From Methylobacterium sp. WSM2598 (GTDB taxonomy: Bacteria > Pseudomonadota > Alphaproteobacteria > Rhizobiales > Beijerinckiaceae): 64,000 nt of DNA. The notes beneath the pieces are model-generated. The model was not told where the DNA came from. It saw nothing but the letters and a program-made list of their open reading frames with translations, and made no database searches. The stretch covers positions 4,307,031-4,371,030 of the forward strand of contig NZ_KB900609.1 in NCBI RefSeq assembly GCF_000379105.1. The letters run 5' to 3'. Position numbers and translations under genes: made by a program. How positions within the stretch are numbered: the first letter of the stretch is position 1; each line of letters begins with the position of its first letter. Below, in pieces: positions 26,222 to 34,452 of this stretch.

Positions 26222-26737
26222 TCAGAGGCTCCCCTCGCGCACCGCGCCCGGATCGGCGAGCGCGTGGAGCAGGCCCGCCGCCGCGCGGGCGAAGCGCAGG
26301 GTCACGGCCTTCCGGCGGGCGCCCGCCAGGGGATGGTCGGGCGGCTCGCGCAGGATCGCGGCCCCGAACGCATCCGCCACGATGAGGCCGGTCTCCTCCG
26401 GCAGCACGGCAATCGGCATCTCCTCCGGCACCGCGAAGTAGAAGCGGTCGCAGAAATCCCGGTAGTCCGGCCATTTCCGGTCGGCGCGGAAGTCGGGCAG
26501 GCCCGACTTGATCTCGATGATGGTGAGCTGGCCCGAAGGCCCGAGCGCGATCAGGTCCGCCCGCCGGCCGTTCGCCAGGGTGAATTCCGGGATCGTGACG
26601 TGGCCGAGTTCGGCGAAGAGCCGGCGCACCCCGCGTCGCACCTCCAGCGCGATCGGCGACTGGCGGCGGTCGACGGGGAGCGAGAGGGCGGCGGACACGA
26701 GAGGGGAACCGGGATCCTGGCGAATCGGAGGACGCAT
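26222..26737 (-). CDS. mmcB: MmcB-family DNA repair protein
   Basis: The core reads RRADLIALGPSGQLTIIEIKSG, then DFRADRKWPDYRDFCDRFYFAVPEE, then GLIVADAFGAAILREPP, which is the MmcB (former DUF1052) pattern. The motif D..x(n)..E.K (RADLIAL...IIEIKSG) is a PD-(D/E)XK nuclease-like core. In Caulobacter MmcB belongs to the mitomycin-C-inducible DNA repair genes. The start is uncertain: ATG 26737 and an upstream GTG (26764) are both in frame and neither has a strong ribosome binding site. The C-terminus is extended slightly with an Ala-rich tail. Confidence 0.88.
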   Translation of the reverse strand: MRPPIRQDPGSPLVSAALSLPVDRRQSPIALEVRRGVRRLFAELGHVTIPEFTLANGRRADLIALGPSGQLTIIEIKSGLPDFRADRKWPDYRDFCDRFYFAVPEEMPIAVLPEETGLIVADAFGAAILREPPDHPLAGARRKAVTLRFARAAAGLLHALADPGAVREGSL

Positions 26738-26904
26738 CCCAGCAGGTCGCGCGCTGGTTGTCACCGCCGCCTGTGTCGCAGCTCCCCCGCGCGGCGCCGC
26801 CGTGGCGCGGCGCGGATCACGCCCGGTGACGCGCGAGCCACACGCTCAAGGTGTCGTTGCCGGCGAGCTTGCCAGCAGGTTGCTCAGCGGGTAGCACCGC
26901 CGCA

Positions 26905-26950
26905 TGGAAAAACTCTGAAAAATCAGTAGTTTATTACAATTCAAAACAGC
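26905..26950. promoter_or_regulatory. AT-rich patch upstream of TonB receptor; candidate iron-responsive promoter
   Basis: A sharply AT-rich block (GAAAAACTCTGAAAAATCAG and TTTATTACAATTCAAAAC) stands in otherwise very GC-rich DNA about 70-110 bp before the receptor ATG. CTGA-AAAA-TCAG is a small palindrome. Siderophore receptor genes in this group are normally controlled by Fur, Irr or RirA, but I cannot match a precise box. Confidence 0.4.
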
Positions 26951-27015
26951 GCCGCCCCGCGCGACTCGCCGCTTCGGCGAGCCCGTCGTGCTGCGCGCGT
27001 GAGAGGGTCCGGGTG

Positions 27016-29229
27016 ATGCGGCGGAGCGTCGGCGCGAGTCTGATCGGCAAGGTGGTCCTGGCAGGGGCCTCGACGGTCCTGGCAGGGGCCTCGACGCTCC
27101 TGCTCGCCGGGGCGGCGCGGGCGCAGGAGGGCACGATCGCGCTCGACACGATCAGCGTGGAGGGACAGGGGGCGGCCGGGGCGGGCCTCCCGGGGGCGCG
27201 CCGGCCCGAGACCGCCACCGGCCCGGTCGAGGGCTACGTGGCGACCCGCAGCGCCACCGCCACCAAGACGGACACGCCGCTCATCCGCACGCCGCAATCG
27301 ATCTCGGTGATCGGCGCCGCGCAGCTCCAGGCCCAGAAGGCCCAGACCCTGTCGGAGGCCGTGCGCTACGCGCCGGGCGTCTTCGCCAACCCGTTCGGGC
27401 CGGATACCCGCCTCGACTGGTTCATCCTGCGGGGCTTCTCGGCCACCGAGAGCGGCCTGTTCCGCGACGGGCTCCAGCTCTTCCAGACCTCCTTCGCCAA
27501 TTACCGCATCGACCCCTTCGGCGCCGAGCGGATCGAGGTGCTGCGCGGGCCGGCCGCGACCCTGTTCGGCGGCAGTCCGGTGGGCGGCCTCATCAACGTC
27601 GTGTCGAAGCGCCCGCCGCTCGACCCGCTGCACTCACTCGAACTCGGCGGGGGCTCCTTCAACCAGGCCTACGCGGCCTTCGACCTCGGCGGGCCGGCCG
27701 ATGCGGAGGGGCACTGGTTCTACCGGCTCACCGGGCGCCTGCAGAACAGCGACGCGCCCGTCCGCTTCGCGCCGGAGGACCGGGTCTTCCTCGCGCCCGC
27801 CCTCACCTACAAACCGGACGGGGCCACGACCTTCACGCTGCTGACGAGCGTCCAGCGCGACGTGACCGGCGGGGCGGGCCAGTTCCTGCCCTATCTGGGC
27901 ACCGTGCGCCCCCAGGCTCTGGGCCTGCGCATCCCCCGCTCGCTCAATGTCAGCGACCCGCTGATCGACGGCTACACCCGCAATCAGGCCAATCTCGGCT
28001 ACCTGTTCGAGCACCGGATCGACGACGTCTGGACCGTGCGGCAGAATTTCCGCTACTCGCTCACCGACGTCCGCGACCAGCGCTACGTCGGCAACGGCTA
28101 CGAGGCCGGCGACGCCACGCAGACGCAGCTGTCCCGCTACGGCTTCCTGACGACGCCGAAGGCCGGCCTCGTCACGGTGGACACGCAGGCCGAGGCCCGT
28201 TTCGCGGACGGGCTCTTCGCCCACGACCTGCTGCTCGGCATCGACTACAAGCGCTACGACCTCAAGGATTACCAGGCCTCCGCCTTCCCGGCGCCCACGC
28301 TCGCCATCCTGGCGCCGCGCTACGGCCAGCTCGCCGGCCAGCCGGTGCCCTACCTGGTCGCGAACCAGCTGCTGCAGCAGGTCGGCCTCTACGCGCAGGA
28401 CCAGATCCGGCTCACCGAGCGCCTGACCTTCCTGGTCGGCGGGCGGCAGGACGTCGTGACGAGCGACCTGACGAACCGGCTCACGCCCTCCGCCTCGGTG
28501 CGCGGCGACGACCGGGCCTTCACCGGCCGGCTCGGCCTGATCTACAATTTCGACAACGGCTTCGCGCCCTACGTGACCTGGGGCACATCCTTCAATCCGA
28601 CGCCGGGCGCCAACGGCCAGACCGGTGCGCCCTACCGGCCGGACCGCGGCGACCAGATCGAGGTCGGCGCCAAGTTCGAGCCGCCGGGCTGGAACACCCT
28701 GTTCACGCTGGCGGCCTTCGACCTCCAGCGCGCCAACGTGCTGACGCCGGACCCGAGCAATCCCTTCAACAACCTGCAGATCGGCGCGGTGCGCTCGCGC
28801 GGCATCGAGGCCTCGGTGGTGGCGAGCCTCGCCGAGGGCCTGAACCTCGTCGGCGCCTTCACGACCTACGACCTGCGCACGGTCAAGGGCACCGTGCTCG
28901 ACCTCGGCAGGGTGCCGGTCGGCATCCCGGAGACCTTCGGGTCGCTCTGGCTCGACTACACGATCCCCTCGGGCGACTGGAAGGGCTTCGGGTTCGGCGG
29001 CGGCCTGCGCTCCGTCGGGCGCTCCTACGCGGACGTGGCCAACACCCTGCGGGTGCCGGCTTCCGTGCTCCTCGACGCCGCAATCCACTACGAGCGCGAC
29101 GGCTGGCGGGCCGCCGTGAACATCCAGAACGCCGCCGACCGGCGCTTCGTCTCCTCCTGCTCCAGCGCGACCGCCTGCTTCTACGGCGAGCAGCGCCGGA
29201 TCGTCGCCAGCGTCAGCTACCGCTGGTGA
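27016..29229 (+). CDS. TonB-dependent siderophore receptor
   Basis: About 737 residues. An N-terminal signal peptide (to about ARAQEG) is followed by a plug domain with RTPQSISVIGAAQLQAQKAQ, a DAVRYAPGV-like segment (SEAVRYAPGVFAN) and VLRGPAATLFGGSPVGGLIN. The 22-strand barrel ends in the outer-membrane C-terminal aromatic (VASVSYRW). The plug features are those of hydroxamate/ferric siderophore receptors (FhuA/FoxA-like, TIGR01783-type). The signal peptide contains a direct duplication (VLAGAST twice, from a 21-bp repeat at about 27054-27095). ATG 27016 begins the signal peptide; a longer frame upstream has no support. Followed by a PepSY reductase-like membrane protein, it belongs to an iron uptake set. 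Confidence 0.93.
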   Translation: MRRSVGASLIGKVVLAGASTVLAGASTLLLAGAARAQEGTIALDTISVEGQGAAGAGLPGARRPETATGPVEGYVATRSATATKTDTPLIRTPQSISVIGAAQLQAQKAQTLSEAVRYAPGVFANPFGPDTRLDWFILRGFSATESGLFRDGLQLFQTSFANYRIDPFGAERIEVLRGPAATLFGGSPVGGLINVVSKRPPLDPLHSLELGGGSFNQAYAAFDLGGPADAEGHWFYRLTGRLQNSDAPVRFAPEDRVFLAPALTYKPDGATTFTLLTSVQRDVTGGAGQFLPYLGTVRPQALGLRIPRSLNVSDPLIDGYTRNQANLGYLFEHRIDDVWTVRQNFRYSLTDVRDQRYVGNGYEAGDATQTQLSRYGFLTTPKAGLVTVDTQAEARFADGLFAHDLLLGIDYKRYDLKDYQASAFPAPTLAILAPRYGQLAGQPVPYLVANQLLQQVGLYAQDQIRLTERLTFLVGGRQDVVTSDLTNRLTPSASVRGDDRAFTGRLGLIYNFDNGFAPYVTWGTSFNPTPGANGQTGAPYRPDRGDQIEVGAKFEPPGWNTLFTLAAFDLQRANVLTPDPSNPFNNLQIGAVRSRGIEASVVASLAEGLNLVGAFTTYDLRTVKGTVLDLGRVPVGIPETFGSLWLDYTIPSGDWKGFGFGGGLRSVGRSYADVANTLRVPASVLLDAAIHYERDGWRAAVNIQNAADRRFVSSCSSATACFYGEQRRIVASVSYRW

Positions 29230-29240
29230 GGAGGTCCGCC

Positions 29241-30371
29241 ATGAACGCGGCGCGGCTGCGCGCGTGGCGGCGCGTCCACACCTGGACGAGCCTGATCGCC
29301 ACCCTGTTCCTCCTGCTCCTCTGCCTGACCGGATTGCCGCTGATCTTCCACCGGGAGATCGACGGCTGGTTCGGCGCGGGGCCGGCGCCGCTCGCCAGCG
29401 GGCAGGCGCCGCTCTCCCTCGACCGCGTGGCGCAGATCGCCCTCGCCGACCATCCGGGGCAGGTGCTGCAATATCTCGGCCACGACGAGGACGCGCCGCG
29501 GGCGGTCTTCGCGATCCTGAACAAGGCGGCCGACGCCCATCCGAACGCGTCCGTGACGACGCTCTACGACGCGGCGACGGGCGCCCGCCTCGGCCCGCCG
29601 CGCAGCGCCTTCATGCAGGTGATGCTGCGGCTCCACGTCGACCTCTACGCGGGGCTGCCGGGCAAGCTCTTCCTCGGGGCGATGGGCGCGCTCCTGGTGG
29701 CGGCGATCGTCTCGGGGGTCGTGCTCTACGGCCCGCTCATGCGGCGCATGGCCTTCGGGACGATCCGGGCCGGGCGGGCGCGGCGCATTCTCTGGCTCGA
29801 CCTGCACAACCTGATGGGCATCGTCACGGTGGCGTGGCTGACGACCGTGGGGGCGACCGGCGTGATCAACACCCTGTCCGAACCGATGATCGGCCGCTGG
29901 AAGGCGACGGACCTCGCCGCCATGCATGCGGGCCGGGGCGGAGCCCCGGCGACGCCGCGCCTGTCGCTCGACGCGGTGGTGGCGCGGGCGGTCGCGGCGG
30001 CGCCGGGCATGACGCCCTCCTTCATCGCGTTTCCCGGCACGGCCTTCAGCACCGGCCGGCACTTCGGCGTGTTCCTGCGCGGGGACACGGTCCTGACCTC
30101 GCGGCTGCTGCGGCCGGTGCTCCTCGACGCCGAGACCGGCGCGGTGGCCGCGACGCGGCGGCTGCCCTGGTACCTGACCGCCCTCCTGGTCTCGCAGCCG
30201 CTGCATTTCGGCGATTACGGCGGCCTGCCGCTGAAGCTGATCTGGGCGCTGCTCGACCTCGTCAGCGTCGCGGTCCTGGGCAGCGGGCTCGCCCTGTGGC
30301 TCGCCAAGCGGCGCGCGGGCGGGGCGGCTCCGCCTCCCGCCCCCGTCCCGGCCCGGAGCGGCCGCGCGTGA
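29241..30371 (+). CDS. PepSY-associated transmembrane protein (siderophore reductase-like)
   Basis: A 376-residue inner-membrane protein of the PepSY_TM/PiuB type. TM1 (SLIATLFLLLLCLTGLPLIF) follows the family's RRVHTWTSL start. A periplasmic PepSY-like loop comes next, then TM2/TM3 (GAMGALLVAAIVSGVVLYG; NLMGIVTVAWLTTVGATGVI with the DLHNLMG histidine) and a last TM near residues 335-355. Conserved His residues in RLHVDLY and LDLHN are typical heme/electron-transfer ligands. Such proteins sit beside TonB receptors and are thought to reduce ferric siderophores. AGGAGG precedes ATG 29241; the receptor stop is 11 bases upstream. Confidence 0.87.
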   Translation: MNAARLRAWRRVHTWTSLIATLFLLLLCLTGLPLIFHREIDGWFGAGPAPLASGQAPLSLDRVAQIALADHPGQVLQYLGHDEDAPRAVFAILNKAADAHPNASVTTLYDAATGARLGPPRSAFMQVMLRLHVDLYAGLPGKLFLGAMGALLVAAIVSGVVLYGPLMRRMAFGTIRAGRARRILWLDLHNLMGIVTVAWLTTVGATGVINTLSEPMIGRWKATDLAAMHAGRGGAPATPRLSLDAVVARAVAAAPGMTPSFIAFPGTAFSTGRHFGVFLRGDTVLTSRLLRPVLLDAETGAVAATRRLPWYLTALLVSQPLHFGDYGGLPLKLIWALLDLVSVAVLGSGLALWLAKRRAGGAAPPPAPVPARSGRA

Positions 30372-30553
30372 GGCCGCCCCGCCCGGTCTTCCGCATCCCG
30401 CTCCTCGTCGGCGGGGCCTCGGCCGCGGGACTCCTCGGCGCGCTGCTGATCGAGGGGATCGGCCCGGTCCTGGCCTGGCTCGGCCTGTCCCTGCCGCTCG
30501 TCCTGATCCTGTGGCATGGCGCGCGGGCGCTCGGGCGTGCACGAAGCGGTTGA
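30368..30553 (+). CDS. Small two-helix membrane protein of the iron locus
   Basis: A GTG start overlaps the TGA of the PepSY gene (GTGA) and opens a 61-residue protein. It has two hydrophobic helices (PLLVGGASAAGLLGALLIEG and LAWLGLSLPLVLILWH) and a short Arg-rich end. It is not homologous to anything I can name, but the overlap and the composition, unlike a random GC-rich frame, argue that it is translated with the PepSY protein. Small proteins in this position occur in several alphaproteobacterial siderophore loci; a role as an accessory subunit is inference. Confidence 0.65.
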   Translation: MRPPRPVFRIPLLVGGASAAGLLGALLIEGIGPVLAWLGLSLPLVLILWHGARALGRARSG

Positions 30554-30619
30554 TCTCGCGCCGCCGCTCGCCGAATGTCGCCCGCGACGGCGGGAGGCAT
30601 CGCCGCGGGAGGGAACGGC

Positions 30620-31498
30620 ATGAGCCAGAACGGCGTGGCCGAGGGACGACGGAGCGGCCGGGCGGGCGTGCGGCTGGTGGGCGGCACGGCGGTCGCCCGC
30701 AGCGCCAGCGCGGTGCGCCTCGACGCCGTCTCGATCGCCTTCACGTTGAAGGGCGGCAAGCGCTACGTGGCCGTGGACGGGATCGACCTCACCGTCTCCC
30801 CCGGCGAGTTCGTGGCGGTGGTCGGCCCGACCGGATCGGGCAAGTCGACCCTCCTCAACGCCGCGGCGGGCCTGCTCAAGCCGGTGGCCGGCCTCGTCAG
30901 CATCTTCGACGGCCCGCTCACCGGCCTCAACGCCCGGGCCGGCTACCTCTTCCAGGCCGATGCCCTGATGCCCTGGAAGACCGCCCTCGACAACGTCGCG
31001 GTGGCGCTGGAGCCGCAGAAGGTGCCGCGGGCCGAGGCGCTCGCGCGGGCGCGCGACTGGCTCGGGCGGGTGGGCCTCGCCGGCTTCACGGACCGCTACC
31101 CGCACATGCTCTCGGGCGGCCAGCGCAAGCGCGTGGCGCTCGCCCAGATGCTGATCCGCGACCCCGAGATCCTGCTGATGGACGAGCCGTTCGGGCCGCT
31201 CGACGCGCAGACCCGGCAGATCATGGGCAACCTCCTGCTCGACCTCTGGGCCGCCAACCGCAAGGCCGTGATCTTCGTCACCCACGACCTGGAGGAGGCG
31301 ATCGCCCTCTCGGACCGGGTCGTGGTGCTCTCGGCCGGCCCCGCCGCCCGCATCGTCGGCGACTTCCCCGTCGCCCTGCCGCGGCCGCGCGACACCAGCG
31401 AGATCCGCCTCGAACCGCAATTCCACGCCCTCTACAAGGAGATCTGGGCGCGGCTGCGGGTCGAGGTGTCGCGCGCCTATGCGGGCGGGCCGGCATGA
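30620..31498 (+). CDS. ABC transporter ATP-binding protein (nitrate/sulfonate/taurine-like)
   Basis: A 292-residue ATPase of the TauB/SsuB/NrtD group. Walker A is VVGPTGSGKSTLLNAAAGLL, the Q-loop lies in LFQADALMPWKTALDNV (the LMPW feature of this subgroup), the signature is HMLSGGQRKRVALAQML, Walker B is ILLMDEPFGPLD and the H-loop is FVTHDLEEAIALSD. An N-terminal extension of about 30 residues precedes the ABC fold. GGGAGGGA before ATG 30620 is a good ribosome binding site. It is followed by its permease and, after a 218-bp gap, by a binding protein. Substrate not determinable. Confidence 0.92.
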   Translation: MSQNGVAEGRRSGRAGVRLVGGTAVARSASAVRLDAVSIAFTLKGGKRYVAVDGIDLTVSPGEFVAVVGPTGSGKSTLLNAAAGLLKPVAGLVSIFDGPLTGLNARAGYLFQADALMPWKTALDNVAVALEPQKVPRAEALARARDWLGRVGLAGFTDRYPHMLSGGQRKRVALAQMLIRDPEILLMDEPFGPLDAQTRQIMGNLLLDLWAANRKAVIFVTHDLEEAIALSDRVVVLSAGPAARIVGDFPVALPRPRDTSEIRLEPQFHALYKEIWARLRVEVSRAYAGGPA

Positions 31499-31588
31499 GG
31501 CCGGCACGGAGAGCGGTTTGACGCCGCCGGGACCCGCCAGAACCATTCGCCTTTCGCCTTTCGCCATTCGCCCCGGAGCCTCCGCCCC

Positions 31589-32371
31589 GTGAACCGTCTC
31601 GGCCTCCTCGCCCTCCAGATCCTCGTCGGCCTCGCCATCCTGGCGGTCTGGCACGTGCTCACTGTGTATCCGCTGCTGGGCCAGCCCAGGCAGCTGCAGT
31701 TCTTCTTCTCGACGCCGGTCGACGTGCTGAAGCGGACCTGGGCGGAGATGAGCAATCCCGAGATCTGGGGCCATCTCTGGATCACTCTGCAGGAGACGGT
31801 GCTGGCCTTCGCCTTCGGGGCGCTGGGGGGCATCGCCTTCGGCTTCCTGTTCGCCCGCAACGCGCTCCTGGCCGCGGTCTTCGACCCCTACATCAAGGCC
31901 GCGAACGCGCTGCCGCGCGTGGTGCTGGCGCCGATCTTCGCCCTCTGGTTCGGGCTCGGCATCTGGTCGAAGGTGGCGCTCGGCTTCACCCTCGTGTTCT
32001 TCATCGTGTTCTTCAACGTCTACCAGGGCGTGCGTGAGGTCAGCCCGGTCGTGCTCGCCAACGCCCGCATGCTCGGTCTCAACGAGCGCGGCCTGCTGCG
32101 GCACGTCTACTGGCCCTCGGCCTTGACCTGGATGTTCTCCTCGCTGCACACGGCGGTGGGCTTCGCGCTCGTCGGCGCGGTGGTGGGGGAGTATCTCGGC
32201 TCCTCGGCCGGGCTCGGCTACAAGATCCACGAGGCCGAGAGCGTGTTCGACGTCACCGGCGTCTTCGCCGGGATGCTGATCCTGACCGTCTTCGTCATCG
32301 TCATCGACGCCGCCGTCACGCTGATCGAGCGGCGGCTGCTGGTCTGGCGCCCCGGCCCGGCCGGCGGCTAG
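31589..32371 (+). CDS. ABC transporter permease (SsuC/TauC type)
   Basis: A 260-residue inner-membrane permease with about six helices (LLALQILVGLAILAVWHVLT, TVLAFAFGALGGIAFGFLFA, a segment ending GFTLVFFIVFFNVYQGVREV, then GFALVGAVVGEYLGSSAGLG). The EAA loop, where the ATPase docks, reads PVVLANARMLGLNERGLLRH with the conserved G. GTG 31589 is the first in-frame start after the upstream ATPase gene and has only weak spacing to GGAG (31576-31579). It belongs to the three-gene importer 30620-33588. Confidence 0.9.
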   Translation: MNRLGLLALQILVGLAILAVWHVLTVYPLLGQPRQLQFFFSTPVDVLKRTWAEMSNPEIWGHLWITLQETVLAFAFGALGGIAFGFLFARNALLAAVFDPYIKAANALPRVVLAPIFALWFGLGIWSKVALGFTLVFFIVFFNVYQGVREVSPVVLANARMLGLNERGLLRHVYWPSALTWMFSSLHTAVGFALVGAVVGEYLGSSAGLGYKIHEAESVFDVTGVFAGMLILTVFVIVIDAAVTLIERRLLVWRPGPAGG

Positions 32372-32589
32372 AGCGGCGCCCGATCATGGGGCGGTCGGAC
32401 GCTGCTCCCGGCCTTGGATGGTGCCGCATCGTCCTCGACGAACCGGCATCCGCGTCGTCGGACAATACCTCAAGCGGAACTGCCCCACGCACGTCTGCTT
32501 GGATTCCTGGTGCCGCATCATGTGTGCCGCCGAACCGGGGACCTCTTCGGCGCATGATGCTCGGGCCTGATCTCACCGGAGGACATCTC
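32372..32589. other. Gap between permease and binding-protein genes
   Basis: 218 bp without a gene. The 12-mer TGGTGCCGCATC occurs twice (about 32418 and 32510). Strong translation signals follow only at the binding-protein gene. A separate promoter for the binding protein is possible. Confidence 0.4.
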
Positions 32590-33588
32590 ATGGACCGCCG
32601 CAGCTTCCTGGCCGGCGCCGCCGCGCTCGGCCTCGCCGCGCCCGCCCGCGCCGAGACCGTCAAGGTCCGCATCGGCGTCGGCGGCAAGCCGCTCCTGTAC
32701 TACCTGCCGCTCACCATCGCCGAGAAGAAGGGCTACTTCGTCGAGGAGGGGGTGGAGGCCGAGATCAACGATTTCGGCGGCGGCGCCCGCTCGCTCCAGG
32801 CGCTGATCGGCGGCTCGGTCGACGTGGTGACGGGGGCCTACGAGCACACGATCCGCATGCAGGCCAAGGGACAGGACGTGCGGGCGGTGTGCGAACTCGG
32901 CCGCTACCCGGCGATCGTGATCGCGGTGCGCAAGGACCTCGCCGGGACGGTGCGGGGCCCGGGCGATCTCAAGGGCCGCAAGATCGGCGTGACGGCGCCC
33001 GGCTCCTCGACGGCGCTCGCGGTGCAGTACGCGATGATCAAGGCGGGGCTGAAGGCCACGGACGCGCCGCTCATCGGCGTCGGCGGCGGGGCGGGCGCCA
33101 TCGCGGCGATGAAGAAGGGCGAGATCGACGCGATCTCCCACCTCGACCCGGTCATCGCCAAGCTGGAGGCGGACGGCGACATCGCCGTGATGATCGACAC
33201 CCGCACGGAGGCCGGGACCCGGGCGCTGTTCGGCGGGCCGAACCCGGCGGCGGTGGTCTACACCAAGCAGGACTGGATCGAGCGCCACGCCGCCGCGACC
33301 CAGAAGGTGGTCAACGCCTTCGCGAAATCGCTGAAGTGGCTCGCCGCCGCCACTCCCGAGGAGGTCGCCGACACGGTGCCGCCCGCCTACCATTTCGGCG
33401 ACCGGCCGCTCTACGTGCAGGCGGTGAAGAACTCGCTCGAGAGCTATTCCCGCACCGGCATCCCCTCGCAGGAAGGCATGGCGAGCGTGCTCGACCTCGT
33501 GCGCACCCTCGATCCGGAGCTGCAGGGCGCCAAGATCGACCTCGCGGCGACGCTGGAGGACCGCTTCATCCGCAAGGCGATGGGCTGA
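32590..33588 (+). CDS. ABC transporter substrate-binding protein (NMT1/SsuA-like)
   Basis: A 332-residue periplasmic binding protein with a twin-arginine-like start (MDRRSFLAGAAALGLAAPARA) ending at a signal-peptidase site before ETVKVRIG. The mature protein shows the NMT1/SsuA fold (LLYYLPLTIAEKKGYFVEEG, FGGGARSLQALIGGSVDVVTG, YPAIVIAVRKDL). GGAGGA six bases before the ATG gives a strong start. It completes the importer with the ATPase and permease upstream. The ligand could be a sulfonate, nitrate, carboxylate or thiamine precursor; the ligand residues do not let me decide. Confidence 0.9.
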   Translation: MDRRSFLAGAAALGLAAPARAETVKVRIGVGGKPLLYYLPLTIAEKKGYFVEEGVEAEINDFGGGARSLQALIGGSVDVVTGAYEHTIRMQAKGQDVRAVCELGRYPAIVIAVRKDLAGTVRGPGDLKGRKIGVTAPGSSTALAVQYAMIKAGLKATDAPLIGVGGGAGAIAAMKKGEIDAISHLDPVIAKLEADGDIAVMIDTRTEAGTRALFGGPNPAAVVYTKQDWIERHAAATQKVVNAFAKSLKWLAAATPEEVADTVPPAYHFGDRPLYVQAVKNSLESYSRTGIPSQEGMASVLDLVRTLDPELQGAKIDLAATLEDRFIRKAMG

Positions 33589-33611
33589 GCGTCCTTCGCC
33601 GGACGGGTCAT

Positions 33612-33730
33612 CCGCCATCCGGTTGATGGCGTCGCCATCTCCCATGTCGGCCATGCGGATGGCGGCGTCGCTCAGGCGCCGCACGGGCTTGGGATACGGG
33701 ATCGGCTTCGATCGAGCGGATCCCGGATCA
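33612..33730 (-). repeat. Dispersed two-hairpin palindromic element, copy 2
   Basis: Inverted relative to copy 1. Hairpin B arms here are CCGCCATCCG (33612-33621) and CGGATGGCGG (33656-33665), so the arm sequence differs from copy 1 at the same base pair on both sides. Hairpin A at the right end (to 33730) is imperfect. It lies between convergent genes. Confidence 0.85.
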
Positions 33731-33801
33731 CCGGTTCGGCGGCGAAGCAGGCCTGCCTCGCGCAAGGCGGTTTCGGGGGAGCCGGGGGATCGGCCTGCCC
33801 C

Positions 33802-34323
33802 TCACCCCTCCATCCAGCCGAACAGCCCCGCCCCCGGCGCGAGCCAGACGAAGGCCCAGACGAAGCCCGAGGTGACGTTGGCGATCTGGAACGGGATGCG
33901 CCCGACCACGAAGATCCCGGCGATGAGCGGCACCACCGCCCGCGCCGGCCCGATGAAGCGGCCGAGGAAGATTCCCCAGGCGCCCCAGCGCCGGCAGAAG
34001 GTCTCGCCCGTCTCCATCATCTCGGGATAGCGGGTGAGCGGCCAGATCCGCTTCGCCCCCTCCTTGTAGTAGCGGCCGAACTCGTAGGAGGCCCAATCGC
34101 CCAGGATCGCCCCGATCCCGGCCCCGACCATCACCGGCAGGAACGGGATGCCGCCCGCCCCGAGCAGGGCCCCCATGCCGAGCAGGATCACGGTGGCGGG
34201 CACCAGCAGCGAGAGCACCGCGAGCGACTCGCAGAAGGCGACGAGGCCGGCGATGAGCGGCGCCCAGGCATGGTGCGCGCGCACGAAGTCGAGCGTGGCG
34301 ATGCGGATCGTCTCGAAATCCAT
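33802..34323 (-). CDS. DedA-family membrane protein
   Basis: A 173-residue protein with the DedA/SNARE-associated fold. It has a re-entrant start (FCESLAVLSLLVPATVILLG), acidic/aromatic residues in GDWASYEFGRYY, then FLGRFIGPARAVVPLIAGIF with the family's F.GRF.P..R motif, and two further helices. DedA proteins recycle lipid carriers or move phospholipids across the inner membrane. This copy is on the short side but carries the key Glu, Asp and Arg residues. It converges with the transporter genes across repeat copy 2. Confidence 0.88.
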   Translation of the reverse strand: MDFETIRIATLDFVRAHHAWAPLIAGLVAFCESLAVLSLLVPATVILLGMGALLGAGGIPFLPVMVGAGIGAILGDWASYEFGRYYKEGAKRIWPLTRYPEMMETGETFCRRWGAWGIFLGRFIGPARAVVPLIAGIFVVGRIPFQIANVTSGFVWAFVWLAPGAGLFGWMEG

Positions 34324-34452
34324 GAACCTTGACCGTCTCTGCCCGGGGCGATGGTGGGGCTTCCCCGCCGGAATGCAATCCGGGGCGATCGCGCGTGTTG
34401 AGCCGCCCCGGGCGGCGGGCTACCACCGGGGTTCGAGGCCCGAGGGTCCTGC

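Noticed and set aside
32372..32589. Riboswitch (TPP or cobalamin) before the binding protein
   Set aside because: I could not find the conserved core of either class; the gap only shows a short duplicated 12-mer.
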